Origin: Podocnemis expansa
Lineage: Eukaryota > Chordata > Testudines > Podocnemididae
Assembly (NCBI GenBank): GCA_007922195.1
Contig: ML681997.1
Coordinates: forward strand, 6,953,156 to 7,017,155
Direction of reading: 5' to 3'
DNA: 64,000 nucleotides
Positions within the stretch are counted from its first letter, which is position 1, and the number at the start of each line of letters is the position of its first letter. Made by a program: the position numbers and the translations under genes. This document shows positions 1 through 11,117 of the stretch, one piece after another. A model generated the notes under the pieces. That model made no database searches and was not told the DNA's origin. It saw only the letters and a list, made by a program, of their open reading frames with translations.

Positions 1-431
1 ATACCATTCAAAGTGATAACATGGGAGAATCAGCCAGCCACAACTGTTAGTATGCAGGTGAGTATCTAGACTATATGCATCTGTATGCAATGGTATCGGC
101 AATCCCTGAAACAATGCCTCCAAGACAGCCACTAGCTCATCAGCAACCAGTCAGCATTTCAGATACTGCCATGTGCTTACCTGATCATTTACAGGGGAGC
201 TGGGGTGGGCTATGTGAGAGATTACTTAGGTTTTTTAAGATCAAGTTTACCTTCACTGACCTAGCACTGCAGTGTTTTATCCTAAATTATTTGCATCAGA
301 AATGCAGAACCAGGTAAAAAGTTTGCATATGTTAAAGCAATTCATCCTGCTACATTTTACTATTACTGCTTCATTGTTTTCCATCCTTTGGATGGTTCTT
401 CTTGCTTGTGTCCAGGTACAGTTCTCCATGG
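1..431. other. Intronic sequence, no feature seen
   Basis: I see no exon or repeat here. It probably belongs to the first coding intron of the potassium-channel gene whose exon lies at 6042-6236 on the minus strand. Confidence 0.4.
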
Positions 432-617
432 CAGTGGTTTTCAAACCATGGGTCGGGACCTAGTACTATGTTGCAGATCCTCAAGTGCTGGGCCGTGGCA
501 TCCCTCATGCTGCCGCCAGAAGACTGGAATGCATTGCTCCTAGATGTAATTGTTGGGTTGCGGGCATAAATGATTGTTTTCAACAAGTTCCCAAGAAAAA
601 ATGTTTGAAAACCACTG
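432..617 (+). mobile_element. Short non-autonomous hAT element (MITE)
   Basis: The 186-bp element starts with CAGTGGTTTTCAAACC and ends with the inverted match TTGAAAACCACTG. It is flanked by near-identical 8-bp duplications, ctccatgg (424-431) and ttccatgg (618-625), the length expected for hAT transposons. Its interior matches the reverse complement of the element at 39669-39851, so both are copies of one family in opposite orientation. It has no coding capacity. Confidence 0.85.
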
Positions 618-625
618 TTCCATGG

Positions 626-1604
626 TGCTATTGTAAGGAACACTCCCAAACACCTGAACCATTCCACCGTATTCTTTAGCTTTAATTTAGGGGACTAAAA
701 ACTAAAGCAACCAAATCGATGCTCTACTGTGTATTTTAACTCTGTACTTGAGTCTAATAGTTCAGTACTCATTAGTGGCTAGAGCTACTTTTAAAAGGGA
801 TAGCCATTTTGCCAAAAGAGACTGGGCTAGCATTTAGCAGAACCATACAGTGATGACAGTTGTGATTCAAGGCTCACCAGTATTTTGGAAACCTGTTAAC
901 TCTTACACTAGAAAAATAAAGGGAGGGAATTTATCACATGGAGCTTTTCTCCTGAATGTAGGGTTTTTTCATGTGATTTCCCAGCTTTACATTGCACTTA
1001 TTACTTATAAATAACCTACCTGCAAACACACTCTATTTTGTGAAGCTAAATTTGAGCACTGTGACTCCTTTCAGTTTTTGAGCACCAAGCCTGATCCTTT
1101 AATACGAAACACCGAGTAATGAAAAATCCTCACTGGGGGGTTGTAAAATATCCTGGGCCAATATAAAACAACCAGGTAGATAAAAAACATACTGACTCAG
1201 ATGTCCTTGGTCAACTGACCGGCACCTGGTGCGGGACCAGAAATAAAGGTAGCTTTATGGTACCTTTGTGGATACCTGACCAGCCTGTGGCCAGTTCAGT
1301 CCCTGGTGAAACTTAAAGCAGCCTCAAAATTGCTTTAAGTTATGCATAGCTGCCAATGGCTCGAAAGTATAGTTCTCGCAATCCAGAACTGCCAGATCAA
1401 GCTAATGCTCTGCCCTTGCTCCTCTCATCCAGCCACAATTCTGTTCTAGGAAGTGCACCTTTCCAGGCCCGGCTTGTTGTTATTCTGGGCCTGTATCATT
1501 TAAAGATTCCCCTTACACAAGGAGAATCTGAAGGGGACTAATCCAGTTTTATGGCTGCTGTGTGCCATCAGAATGGAACAAAGTCATTGCATTGTCAGGA
1601 AAAT
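626..1604. other. Unassigned intronic stretch
   Basis: About 980 bp of AT-rich to balanced sequence without a recognisable exon, RNA gene or repeat end. The 61-codon frame at 1356-1541 has no family resemblance I can name and is probably chance. Confidence 0.35.
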
Positions 1605-1820
1605 GTATCATAGAATCGGAAGGGACTTCATGAGGACATCTAGTCCAACCCCCTGCCAAAAAAAAGCAGGACCACTCCCACTAAATTATTCCAGCTAGTT
1701 TTATCCAGCCAGGCTTTAAACATCTCCAAAGACGGAGATTCCAGCACCTCCGTAGGTAGCCCATTCGAATGCTTTACCACCCTCCTAGTAAGAAAGTTTT
1801 TCCTATAAGGTCACTCTGCT
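1605..1820 (-). mobile_element. CR1 LINE 3' fragment
   Basis: The plus strand reads 'atagaatcggaagggacttc' followed by 'tctagtccaaccccctgcc', the reverse complement of the typical reptile/bird CR1 3' tail. Further text resembles the C-terminal coding part of CR1 ORF2 ('ggagattccagcacctcc'). It is 5'-truncated, as most CR1 copies are. Confidence 0.85.
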
Positions 1821-1859
1821 AAATTCTGTCCACTGTTTTAACCATGCAGTCCCACTGAC

Positions 1860-2520
1860 CCAGGGCTGGTCTACGCTGAGGGCTTAGGTTGACATAACAT
1901 CGCATATGTTGACCTGCTGTAGCCTGCATACATACTCACATGGCTGCAAAGTCAAATTAGTTCCTGCTGCAGGTCATCACTGTAACTCCACCCCCACAGG
2001 AGGCGTAGCGTTTAGTGCAATTTTAATAATGTGCTTTAACTTCAATGTGTACAAAGAGCAGTGCAATGAGATGTTAACGGCCTCTGGGATCAATCCCAGA
2101 ATTCCCAGGCTCGGCTGGGATTGGGGGAGTCAGCCAGTGGCATGGAGCTAGGGCGGAGGGTGGAGCAATTGGCCAGTGGTGTGGAGTCAGGACAGGGGTT
2201 GGAGAACCCAGCCAGCAGAGTGGAGCCATGGTGAGGGATCGGGGAACTGGCCAGCGGTGCAGACTCGTCAGGCGTTCGGGGAACCAGCCAGTGGCATGGA
2301 GCCAGGGCAGGGGTTGGGGGAACTGGCCAGCAACATGGACCCCAGGTGGGGGTTTGGGGAACAGGCAAGCGGCACACCTAGCCGCAATGTAACACTTCTA
2401 AAGTCAAAGTAACATCTAGCAATGGGGATGCAAGAAGCTGGACTATGGTATGGATACTCTCCTCCAGTTTTATTAATTTGGCATATCAATGTTGACTTTA
2501 GTCACGCCTGAGGTACATTT
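1860..2520. mobile_element. DNA-transposon-like element carrying a minisatellite
   Basis: The left edge 'tggtctacgctgagggctta' with adjacent 'ggttgaca' resembles the termini of the inverted-repeat family seen at 2724, 11118 and 46682. The interior holds the tandem repeat at 2134-2370. I could not fix a right terminus or a target duplication, so the limits are approximate. Confidence 0.4.
2134..2370. repeat. 39-bp minisatellite
   Basis: About six diverged tandem units start at 'ccag' at 2134, 2173, 2212, 2251, 2288 and 2327, with a weak seventh near 2366. Spacing is 39 bp except for one 37-bp unit. The unit contains 'gtggcatggagccagggcag' and a 'ggggttgggg' run. Because 39 is a multiple of three, overlapping open frames arise on both strands; these are not genes. 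Confidence 0.85.
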
Positions 2521-2723
2521 GGCTCAGTATGATACCAATTTAGAAGATAAATGATCTTGAGGCAAAGGGAAAGATGCTGATTTTTACCACGTTATAAATC
2601 CAGAGGAACACCACTGATTTAGGTGATTCTTCTCTGCATGTACAGTGGTGGCATCACAATCAGAGACCAGTGGCATCAGCCCAAAATGTGTCTTGCTGTC
2701 CCATGATTAATTGTTCTCCATGG

Positions 2724-3120
2724 CTATGTCTACACTGACAATTTAGGTCTAATTAAGGAGGGCATAATTCAAACTAAGTTAGTCCCTGTCCACACTAGAC
2801 TTTCATTAAGCCAAATTAAGAAATTCCTTAACTCTACTTAATGAAGGCTTAATTTGAATTAAGTATCACCTATTGGTTCGAACTAAGCCTTAATTTGACT
2901 CCTTAGTTCAAACAAAGGATGCTGTGGACCTTAATTTGAATTTATTAAGGTTGAATTAAGGGCAGTTAGGTTGAATTAACAAAGTGGACTAATTCAATTT
3001 AAGTTGACTTAGTCCACTTTGTTAACTCGATTTAATAAGATTAAGTTGAGTTTGAATTAAACTTGAACTTACTAGTTCGAATTAATAAATTTGACCTAAC
3101 ATTTTCTAGTGCAGACATAG
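2724..3120. mobile_element. Inverted-repeat MITE (TATGTCTACACTG family)
   Basis: The left end is CTATGTCTACACTGACA and the right end CTAGTGCAGACATAG, imperfect inverted copies of each other. The interior is built from short 'ttaatttgaatt' and 'aagttgactta' motifs that make it nearly self-complementary. Related copies are at 11118-11475, 46682-47102 and 63761 onward. No target duplication is obvious and no protein is encoded. Confidence 0.75.
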
Positions 3121-3149
3121 CCCAGGTCTGCTGAAGATAGAACAAGAAC

Positions 3150-3410
3150 TAATGGACTTGATTTGCTGCAAGAAAGTTTTAGGCTAGATGTTAGGAAAAA
3201 TCTTTCTAACTATAATCTGATAGATAAGTATGGCAGAAGCTTGCAAAGGAGGCTGTGGAAAACCCGTCACTGGAGGTTTTTTTAAGAATAAGCTGGACAA
3301 ACCCTGATCAAGGATGGTCGAGGTTTAGTTGGTCCTTCCTCAGTGGGCTGGAACTGATGGCCCCCTGAGGTCCCTTTCAGCCATACATGATTCTGTGAAT
3401 ATCCCCTCAC
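3150..3410 (+). mobile_element. CR1 LINE 3' fragment
   Basis: It contains diverged CR1 ORF2 C-terminal coding and 3' tail sequence: 'ggctagatgttaggaaaaat', a 'tggaggtttttttaag' stretch, then 'ggtccctttcagcc' and 'catgattctgtgaa'. The order places it on the plus strand. It is truncated at its 5' end. Confidence 0.75.
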
Positions 3411-3950
3411 CCCCCAACACACATAGGATATTTTCAAAGTTAAGTTTTCAGACCCCTTCAGGTTTTTGCAGTCCTATTTCTGAGAGAGGTGTGTATTTTA
3501 GCATGCAGCATTAAATAAAGCTGTATCCAGCGATGCTTGCCCTTAGCAACCTGAAGAAACAGGCATGGACCACTTGCACTGAGACTGATTTGACACAGAC
3601 CCTGCCTAGATAAATTCCAGAGGTGAGAGGCTAGACACAAGATGGAATAAACTGCACCCCAATGACCTCATGCCATGATTTCTCTCCCTGTATTGCAGAT
3701 GTCCAAATGGCAGAAATCACTCTGCACTGCTAATACAAAGATTTCTTTTCTTTCTTTTGAGTAAGTATTTTCCCCCCTTCCCAGATAGAAGGATAAAGGA
3801 GACGAAGACATGAGTGAAGTATTACTTGGGTCAATGGTTTCTTTATCATAGGTGTCCTTTTTTACCCTTTCAACAAGCCATTAAAAGCTCCCTCAGATTC
3901 CATACAGTAATGTTTATAGCAGGACTATTTTTAACACAAACTGCCTCATA
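3410..3950. other. Unassigned intronic stretch
   Basis: No exon or recognisable repeat seen. Confidence 0.35.
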
Positions 3951-3956
3951 CGGATT

Positions 3957-4050
3957 AAAAAGGAGTCCTGTGGGATTTTCAAAGTCTAACACACGTATTT
4001 ATTGTATAAGCTTTAGCTGACATGATCCCACTTCATCAAATGCATAAAAA
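3957..4050 (+). mobile_element. SINE fragment (tRNA-derived turtle type)
   Basis: It matches the SINE body: 'aaaaaggagtcctgtggga', 'caaagtctaac', 'tttattgtataagctttagc', 'cccacttcatcaaatgcat'. The tRNA-related head is missing. Confidence 0.75.
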
Positions 4051-4089
4051 GGAAAATGTAGTATGTTAGCTGTATCTGTACAAGCGGAG

Positions 4090-4265
4090 AAGAGCCACAG
4101 GACTACTTCTTTGTCTATTCATCGCGTGAGCTTTTATGGGATAAAGTCCCACTTCATCAGACATCTTCAAAGCATCTGACGAAGTAGGATTTTCTCCCAC
4201 AAAAGCTCATGTGATAGAAAAAAAATGTGTTAGTCTTTAAGTGCCACAAGACTCCTTATTTGTTT
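4090..4265. mobile_element. Rearranged, foldback SINE
   Basis: A short minus-oriented piece ('gccacaggac', near 4094-4106) is followed by a plus-oriented body (about 4118-4165, 'cccacttcatcag') and then by a minus-oriented body (about 4171-4262, 'catctgacgaagtaggatt' to 'ttagtctttaagtgccacaa'). The last two arms are inverted relative to each other, like the SINEs at 8989 and 16702. Confidence 0.65.
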
Positions 4266-6035
4266 TACTACTTTGTTTAACATCCCATACGCAGCACATA
4301 TCCAAAGATGTACTGTGTGTAATATAGGTGTGTTACACATACTTTCCTATGATATATAAAATGTAAAATACAAAATATGCATCTCGTCCTTACACCCTTT
4401 TCATTCACCTTTGTAACTGAATGAAATTACCAGGATAGCCAGTTGTTTCTTTGGAATTCCCTAGGCCCAGGAGAATGCAAAGCCAAAGATCACTTCTCAG
4501 CAGGATCCCTGAAAGATGAGCACCTGTAGTTGGTGCTGCTAAAAACCAACAAATTATGCTAGAAGGTGCAGCCTGTAGGCAATTAACCCAGGAAATGCTG
4601 GGGAGTCAGGACTATGGTGGGCTGTTGGTTTGCTCAATAATAGCTGCCATACTTATGTTCTTTCCCTAACAGCAGGGCTGTAACTATGGCGGGGCGCATG
4701 TGCCTTTGCCCTGGGCACCCTGGAGCGTCAGTGGAGCCGCTTTATTAGAGGGCTTTTCTCATGCTGCCAGCCCCAAGTGCCGCTAATTGCAAGAGGCACT
4801 GGTACAGAGCGTTATGGCTCTGCCTAACAGTGATCACAGCATGTGGTAAAACTCTTATAATTCATGCTAGAAGACTTTTGTTTAATTCAGCAGGCTCCTG
4901 TTACAGCAGATCTTTCATTTTACAAACACTAATTGTACAACCAACCACTTACTAGAACCATTTTTCCTGGCAGGGTGGGGACTGGGAAGGAAGGGGGCAA
5001 TCACACAACAAAAGTGATATTAATGAAGAAAATTGAACTTCCTTCACATTCCCATGCCTTCAGTGCACTAGAAATCATTTTGCAGTGGTTTCCAGGACTA
5101 GAGGAAAGCAATTGCACTGTGTGCCCTGTACCTCCTGACATTTGAGATGTTCAGTTTTATAACCTTTCTCATTTTATGAACTCATTCCCCTGTTAGTTTT
5201 AAAATAGGGGTTCTACTAGATAAGCAAATTCTGTTTCTGAAGTGGTAAATCCTGCCCTACACCTGCCTAAGGAAGCCTGGCTGTGGAGCCAACATCATCA
5301 TCAACCCCCAGCATTCCAAACCAAGGAGTCAGGTGCCCAAAAATGATTAGATTGTTAAAAACTTATGACTTTTATACCAATAATTAATGTTGGGTGGTTT
5401 TTAGTTGTCACCTTGGTTTTTGAATCTTTAGGGGTCACATTTCCCGCTTTTCTCCCAAGCCCGAAGGGCTAGAAACATACTTTATTATTTTAAATGAAAG
5501 CTAAAGGTCTCATGTAATCACATGACTCTAGGAGCTGAGGCTTTAAGAAAAGCACCAGACAGCAACAGACTCATGAAAAAAAGCATGAGAGTTGGCACTG
5601 AAAGCTAAGTACATGTAGTGGTGCCATGTGGTGCCTCCATGAAAGGCTTTGCGGGGAGCAACAGCAGAATTTAGGGGTTCATGCTGGGCCTCCAAACCCA
5701 GGTTTTTCTGCATGGCAGTAGGCATGGGGGTGAGTGGGAGCAGGTCCATGGAAGAATGAGGTCGGAGGGGCCACTACTCTGCAGAGGCCCCTGTCTTTCT
5801 GGGGACAGGAGAAGCTTCTGCCCTGCTCAGCTGGCCAGTGCCTGCTCTGTCTGCTCAGACTGGACATTGCTCTCAGGACCCACCCATCTTTGTGTAAATT
5901 ATATCATTCAGATGGATGCATGAAGACCCTGTGATAGTCACCTGCACACAGCACAGAAGACCCAATGGAAATGAAAACCAGACTGGGTCATATGGGAACG
6001 CTACAGCTGCCTCCGTTCCACACTGCAGCAGAATC
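4266..6035. other. Unassigned intronic stretch adjoining the K2P exon
   Basis: I looked on the minus strand for the next K2P exon (pore signature TIGYG or similar) and saw none. A GC-rich patch near 4673 ('cagggctgtaactatggcgg') resembles the left end of the hAT element at 57935 but has no clear partner end. 5650-5900 is GC-richer, with only chance frames. Confidence 0.35.
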
Positions 6036-6041
6036 TCTTAC
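6036..6041 (-). other. Splice donor of K2P exon 1
   Basis: Read on the minus strand, the exon ends ...GTGAAG and is followed by GTAAGA, a consensus 5' splice site. The cut falls between codons (phase 0), after the residues EQFVK. Confidence 0.75.
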
Positions 6042-6236
6042 CTTCACAAACTGCTCAACATCAGCCACGGTGAGATTGGTGAAATTCTGCAGAAAAGCCT
6101 CCTTCATTTGGATGACTGCCAGTTTCTGGTCTCTCTCAGCATTTTTCTCCAGAGCCCGGAATACAGTCGCACCCAAGAGAAGGTATGTTAAGTAGCTGAC
6201 CGCCAGCAAACCAGTTTGGACTTTCCCACTGCACAT
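6042..6236 (-). CDS. KCNK16: First coding exon of a two-pore-domain K+ channel (KCNK16/17-like)
   Basis: K2P channels are dimeric membrane proteins that pass background potassium current. These 65 codons cover the N-terminus: a very short cytoplasmic start, the first transmembrane helix (about residues 8-27) with the family-typical YLLLGATVF and an acidic LE just after it, then the beginning of the extracellular cap. The cap region has two overlapping glycosylation-type sequons (NFT, NLT) and ends EQFVK at the splice donor. The resemblance is closest to KCNK16/TALK-1 and then KCNK17; the TREK group shares FRALE. The start ATG has A at -3, and 'ctgcag' just upstream (6243-6248) could be an acceptor, so a non-coding exon may precede it. 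A cysteine usual in the cap of KCNK16/17 is an asparagine here. Pore loops and later helices are not in the window. The open frame continues to 5988, but past the donor it is intron. Family assignment is firm; the paralogue is inferred. Confidence 0.72.
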
Positions 6237-6249
6237 GGTATGCTGCAGA

Positions 6250-7420
6250 CAAATATGAGGGACACTAGGGAACAGTGTCTATTTGCAAATAACTCTTTAA
6301 TGTGAAATTTCTGTGCATCAGAGCCAGGGAGTAAGGACACCGCCCAGCAGCTGGGGTGTCCACAGGGACCACATGCTAACACAGACAGCAAGCTGTGGAC
6401 ACCATTTATAGGAAGATAAACTCTGCAGCTGCCTTGGTGGATTGCTGTTCTGCACTCTGTGAAACTTTGCCTTGTTCAGTTCTCAGGAAGGAAGGTCAGA
6501 GCATGGGGAGCAGGCTGGCTAGCTGCCACCTGCTTCTGCTGAAATGGTGCTGGCGAGAAAAGGGACCAGGCAAAAACAGTACCCACAGTAGCAGATCAAT
6601 GGTGTGTACCTCACGGTAATTGTCTCTGTGCCTAATGGAGACATCCACGTTTCCAATTCACAGGCTCTGGTGAGCTGTTGATCAAAACACCACAGCACAC
6701 ACCTGAGTTTCCACAACCTCAGACCCTGTAGCTGAAGGGCTCCTTGGAAGCCCAGATGTGGGAGGTGATATAAAAACCAGCTGTCAGGAAAAGTGCCTCA
6801 TGACCACCTACAGTCAGGACTCAAATCCCCAGCCAGGCAGTCACTTCATAATGGTCCCACCACCATGGGCTCCCAGTGGGGAATTAAAGGTCGGGCCTTC
6901 ATCCTCAAAAGCACGGCCTTCGGCTACTTGTACTATAACAGCTGTTCTCTAGCTGGGAGCAGTAACAGGCTGCTGTTGTCCATGGGTCAGTAGCTGGAGC
7001 GAGACATGACCCAACATCAGGACCGTCTTTTGCTCACACAGTCCAGTGCACCTACCTGTTTATTTCCTAGGAGAACCAGCAAGGGACAGAGTCTCCGTTC
7101 TGCTTGCTGAGTGGGGCCACCTCAGAAGGGATGCCCACAAATACAGTCCCCAGCACTTTCCTAACTATGCAGCCCTGCCAGCCATGGGTGATCACATCAG
7201 TGACCTCACAGAGGCCTAGGGGCAGGTGAACAGCCCCAGCAAACACCCCGGGAAAAGAGGCAGTAGCCCTTTTCCCCAGAGCAGTGGGCTTCCTTGAACC
7301 CCACAGCTGCCCCTGCTGCTTTTGGGGTCTTGTTCACATATAAGGTCTTGCATTATGTCTGTCCGAACCCTTCTAGCCTAGCTAGGGCGCAGTGCCTCAT
7401 TTTTGTTTTATCCCGTGGAA
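6250..7420. other. 5' flank of the K2P gene, no further exon seen
   Basis: This would contain the promoter and any 5' non-coding exon. I cannot point to a TATA box or CpG island with confidence. Frames in this stretch have no recognisable family. Confidence 0.35.
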
Positions 7421-7842
7421 CAGTGGTCCCCAAATGCTTCCCATCATGGCTCCCATTTACCAAGTCCACACCTCTCTGGGGCCAGAGTTGGAGGAGAGAC
7501 TGAAGCTGGGACTAGGAGCAGGCTGTGGTCCGCATGGGAGCCAAGGCCAGAGCTGCAGCTGGGGACACTGCCAGGGCCAGGAGCCGGGGACTGTGGGCTG
7601 GAGCAGGGCCATGTCTAGGAATGGGGCACAGTTGAGGCAGACAGAAAGCGAGGCTGCGAGCTGGGATGGGAGGCTGGGACTGGACCCGGGCTGTGGGCAG
7701 GACCGGTACTGGAACAGAGCGACAAAGTGGGTCTGGGTGGTGCTCACTCCCTTGCCCCAGATGGGGGCTGACCCAGCTCCACTGCATGCTTTGCCAAAAG
7801 TTTTTCCGCACCTGTCCTACAGTTTAGGGACCCTCTTTGTAT
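7421..7842. mobile_element. GC-rich hAT-like element
   Basis: It opens with CAGTGGTCCCCAAATGC, a typical hAT-type end, and a loosely inverted counterpart (TTTAGGGACC) lies near 7827-7836. The interior is GC-rich with 'ggagc', 'gggact' and 'ggctg' motifs that give overlapping chance frames, the longest 185 codons (7392-7949). No 8-bp duplication was found. Confidence 0.45.
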
Positions 7843-7849
7843 TCAGTTT

Positions 7850-8980
7850 GTGTTCAAGTTCTTGTTCATTCAGAGTCTATGGGTCCTGTTCCAGACACCG
7901 TGCAGGAAAATTCCCATTGATTTCAGCAGGAATTCCTGTCTCTCGGTAGATCTAAACCGCAGTATCGTAGCCGCCATTTCTAAGGGTTTGGAAGTACACC
8001 CCCCCAGTTTGCTGGATGCCCATTATTTTCTCAATGCATTTTAGTCTCTTCATTTTATTTATTTCTTTTTTGACACCAGGAGAGGAGGAATGTTTCCTGA
8101 AGATGACATATTATTAGCTGAAGGACAAAGTAAGTTGATAATGCTGTTAGTGTTTGCCAAAGCAATATACATGTGGTGCATAATTGATTCATAAGCAATG
8201 ATCTCACAGACAATATGCCCAAAGCCAAATGCATGAGGATTTGCTTCTCCCAGGAACATGCTGGGGGAAGGGGGTTCTGTAAAGCCCAACCTCTGAGAGC
8301 TATGGAGAGCCTGTTTATGCTTTTCTCACTGGCTGCATGGCATATGCTGAATTAACAGGCCCTCTCTATGGGTCTGGCAGTGGTGTCATTGCTTCAGCTC
8401 CCCCTGCACTCCATGGGATGGCCTCTCTGTTGTAAAGCAAGGGTGGAATTGGCTTTTCTGCATGGCACACACTCACCATTCCTCTTCCTGTATCCAGAGC
8501 TGCCTGCTTGCCCAGGTCCCTGTCGCTGCTCCAGCCCTTGTGTCTGATACCAGGACTATTGCCTCCTTCCCTTAGCTGCCCCTTGGCCACTGTGAGGTCA
8601 CCCCCTGTATTTGGTGGGGCTGCTTAGCTGCCCCCAGCTCTCTGTGAGGTCACTGATGTGCTCGCCCTCTGCTCACCTGCCCATCACCTCTTAAGTCACT
8701 AGTGTGATCAGTCTGCCCTTTAGCACTCTTACAGAAGAAACATCTAGATTCCCTTGGAGAAATGCTAAGGGCCTGAATGGGTAACCTGTGCTTCCATTGG
8801 AGAGCCTGCACTTAAGGCAATTAGCTGTCACTGACTTCAGAGAGACCATTCACGTGAGTTTATTGCTCACAACCTAAGTAAAGAACATGGAATCGTGTCC
8901 GGAGAGTCAGATCTTGTTCCCATCAAAGTCATTGGGAGTTCTGCTGTATGGGAGAATTGCTGATTGCAAAGGGAAGTCCA
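7850..8980. other. Unassigned stretch
   Basis: No gene or clear repeat terminus. 8340-8740 is C/T-rich with no long frame. Confidence 0.35.
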
Positions 8981-9220
8981 TGATGGCAAGTTCCAAAGGG
9001 GTAGGTGTGTTAGTCTAGTTCAGCAAAACAAACAAGGAGCCCTGTGGTGCTTTTAAAGACTAAGAAATTTATTTATCACATGAGATTTGAGGCAGAAAAT
9101 CCCACTTCACCAGAAGCTGCAGCTTCAAGTGTCTGATGAAATGAGATTTTCTTCCACAAAGGCTTGTGCGATAAATAAATTTATTAGTCCTTAAAAGTAT
9201 CACAAGACTCCTTGATGGCA
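8981..9220 (+). mobile_element. Foldback SINE with target-site duplication
   Basis: An 8-bp duplication tgatggca flanks the unit (8981-8988 and 9213-9220). Inside, a plus-oriented SINE with its head ('gtgttagtctagttcagc') and body runs to about 9115. A second, headless copy of the body then runs in the opposite direction (about 9126-9212, 'tgtctgatgaaatgagattt' to 'tatcacaagactcc'). Since one duplication encloses both arms, the foldback appears to have inserted as a single unit. Confidence 0.85.
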
Positions 9221-9860
9221 GGCATTGATTGTCCTTGGAAAGCAGGAACATATAAGACAGGAGAGAATTTGGCCAAGCTAACCCAATCTCTGTGTCATGT
9301 GCATCTTTCTTTACATTTCCAGCTTTAGATTTAAAACCTCAATTGCTTAATGTGTGTACAAGCCCTTTGGTTGCTAGGCGGCCATTCTGTTTTAATCTTA
9401 AAATCAGAAAAAAAAAGTCAGCCACTGATGTGCCATTTAGCTCTGCTCTCCAAGGCCCAGCCTTTTCAGACAGAGAGTTGGAAAATGCAAGATGTAGAAA
9501 CTCTGGGCTCGCTTCCAGTTAAGTGGGATAAACAAGAAGTGACAGACGTCAAGTGCAGCTGTCCTTTCACACAGAAACCTATAGCTGACTCTTGATGTTC
9601 CAAGGGGAAAAAAAATCCAAAACTCCCAAAATAAAACAAAAACAGGAAAACTGTGAATATGATGGCTTTCTCTGAAGGTTTTTAAAAGGTGATCTGTGAG
9701 GAATTAGAGAAAACATATGTCATGTTGACTTTTTTCATCTGTAGAGTGCATAAAGAATGCCTGAGGTTTTGTTGGTTTTAAGAACTTTTCCTCTGAGTTT
9801 TTGCCTTAGAATTATTATTACTGCCATGCCTAAAAGGCCCTAATCATAGACCAGGACCCC
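9221..9860. other. Unassigned stretch
   Basis: No exon or repeat recognised. Confidence 0.35.
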
Positions 9861-9861
9861 A

Positions 9862-9945
9862 ATTAGAATAATGGAAGATTAGGTTTAGAAGGAACCTCAG
9901 GAGGTCATCTAGTCCAATCTCCTGCTCAAAGTAGGCCTAACTTCA
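9862..9945 (-). mobile_element. CR1 LINE 3' tail
   Basis: 'agaaggaacctcaggaggtc' followed by 'atctagtccaatctcctgctc' is the reverse complement of a CR1 3' end. Only the tail is present. Confidence 0.8.
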
Positions 9946-11110
9946 ATAAATTCACCCAGGCATGGCTTTGGCAAGTTGGGCCCTAAAAACCTTCCAAACC
10001 ATTGTGCTAGGCACTGCACAAACACAGAGCAAAAAGGCAATCTCTGCCTCTGATGGGCTTCCAAGGAAAGTGCAAGACAAGACCCAGCAGATGGATGCAG
10101 ACAGACTAACAGAGGACTACAAAGAAACAATGAGACACTGGTCAGCATGATCAGCAGTGGTCCCTCTGTGCATTGGCAGCTTAGTATCAAGGATGCCAAA
10201 TTGAGTCTTCTGTGGTTTATCTAGGGAGGCCTCAATAATGTTTGCCAGTAGCAATAACACCTTATGTGAAGATGCACAGATGATAAATCATGAACACAGA
10301 CTTCCTTTATCCAAAATATGAATTAGGCCTTAGAGTTTAGTAAGGGCAAAGTGAAAACTAAGGGCCAGATCTGAGGAGTGAAGAGGCCTAAAGCTTTTCA
10401 TGAAAGTAGATGAGGAGTGTGCAGAGGTTAGGGCTCCCCCCGAGCCCCTACCAGTAGCAGCAGTCTGCCCTGCACAGCTGGGCCAGTGCACTGACTAATG
10501 TACCCCACACCAATTATAGGACTGGTACAGGGTACTGCCCCTGGCATGCAGAGGAGTTGGGGGCAAGTGACAGACTGTGATTTTCTGAGTCTTGAATATC
10601 TTCCCACTCTGCTCCATGCATGGTACGTAGCATAGCAAAGGCACAATTTAGCCAAAACTGTTCTAAATTGCTAAGCAAACCCTTCTCTCGCTCAGATTTT
10701 GCTCTTGTGATGTCATCACTTCACTAGCTCACCAGTCTTCACTCGGGCAGATTCTCAGTCATAGCTCCAGTTCCTAGTTACACCAGCTGAAGACCTGCAT
10801 CCTCCAGCCTAGAGCCTGATTTCTCATGTAATATAACAAGCCAGAACTAAAAACAAACAAACAAAAAATTCCAGTCAGCCAACTTTCAGTCTTCTTTAGC
10901 CACCACGAAGAAACAAGAAGGGGAAGAAAGCTCATTTTTCTTATGCCTTGCTAGTCCCTTTTAAAACTCTTCAAATGACTAGCGGGTATGAGTTTCTGAT
11001 CTGCACCATTGTCTGCAGACACAAAAATACCCACGAAGGGGCTGATTCCAGCATGACATAAGACAATGAGGAAGTGTTGCTAAATAGCTTCAGTGGTAGC
11101 AGATGACAGC
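9946..11110. other. Unassigned stretch
   Basis: No recognisable gene or repeat terminus. Short frames on both strands show no family resemblance. Confidence 0.35.
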
Positions 11111-11117
11111 ACTAGCA

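Noticed and set aside
2090..2377. Repeat-rich secreted or structural protein gene
   Set aside because: The repeats are a 39-bp minisatellite open on both strands; no start context, splice sites or signal peptide.
1..6035. Possible further K2P exons
   Set aside because: No pore signature (GYG or GFG context) or later transmembrane segments with splice sites were seen on the minus strand.
7392..7949. 185-codon open frame
   Set aside because: GC-rich repeat-like sequence with equally open antisense frames and hAT-like left end.
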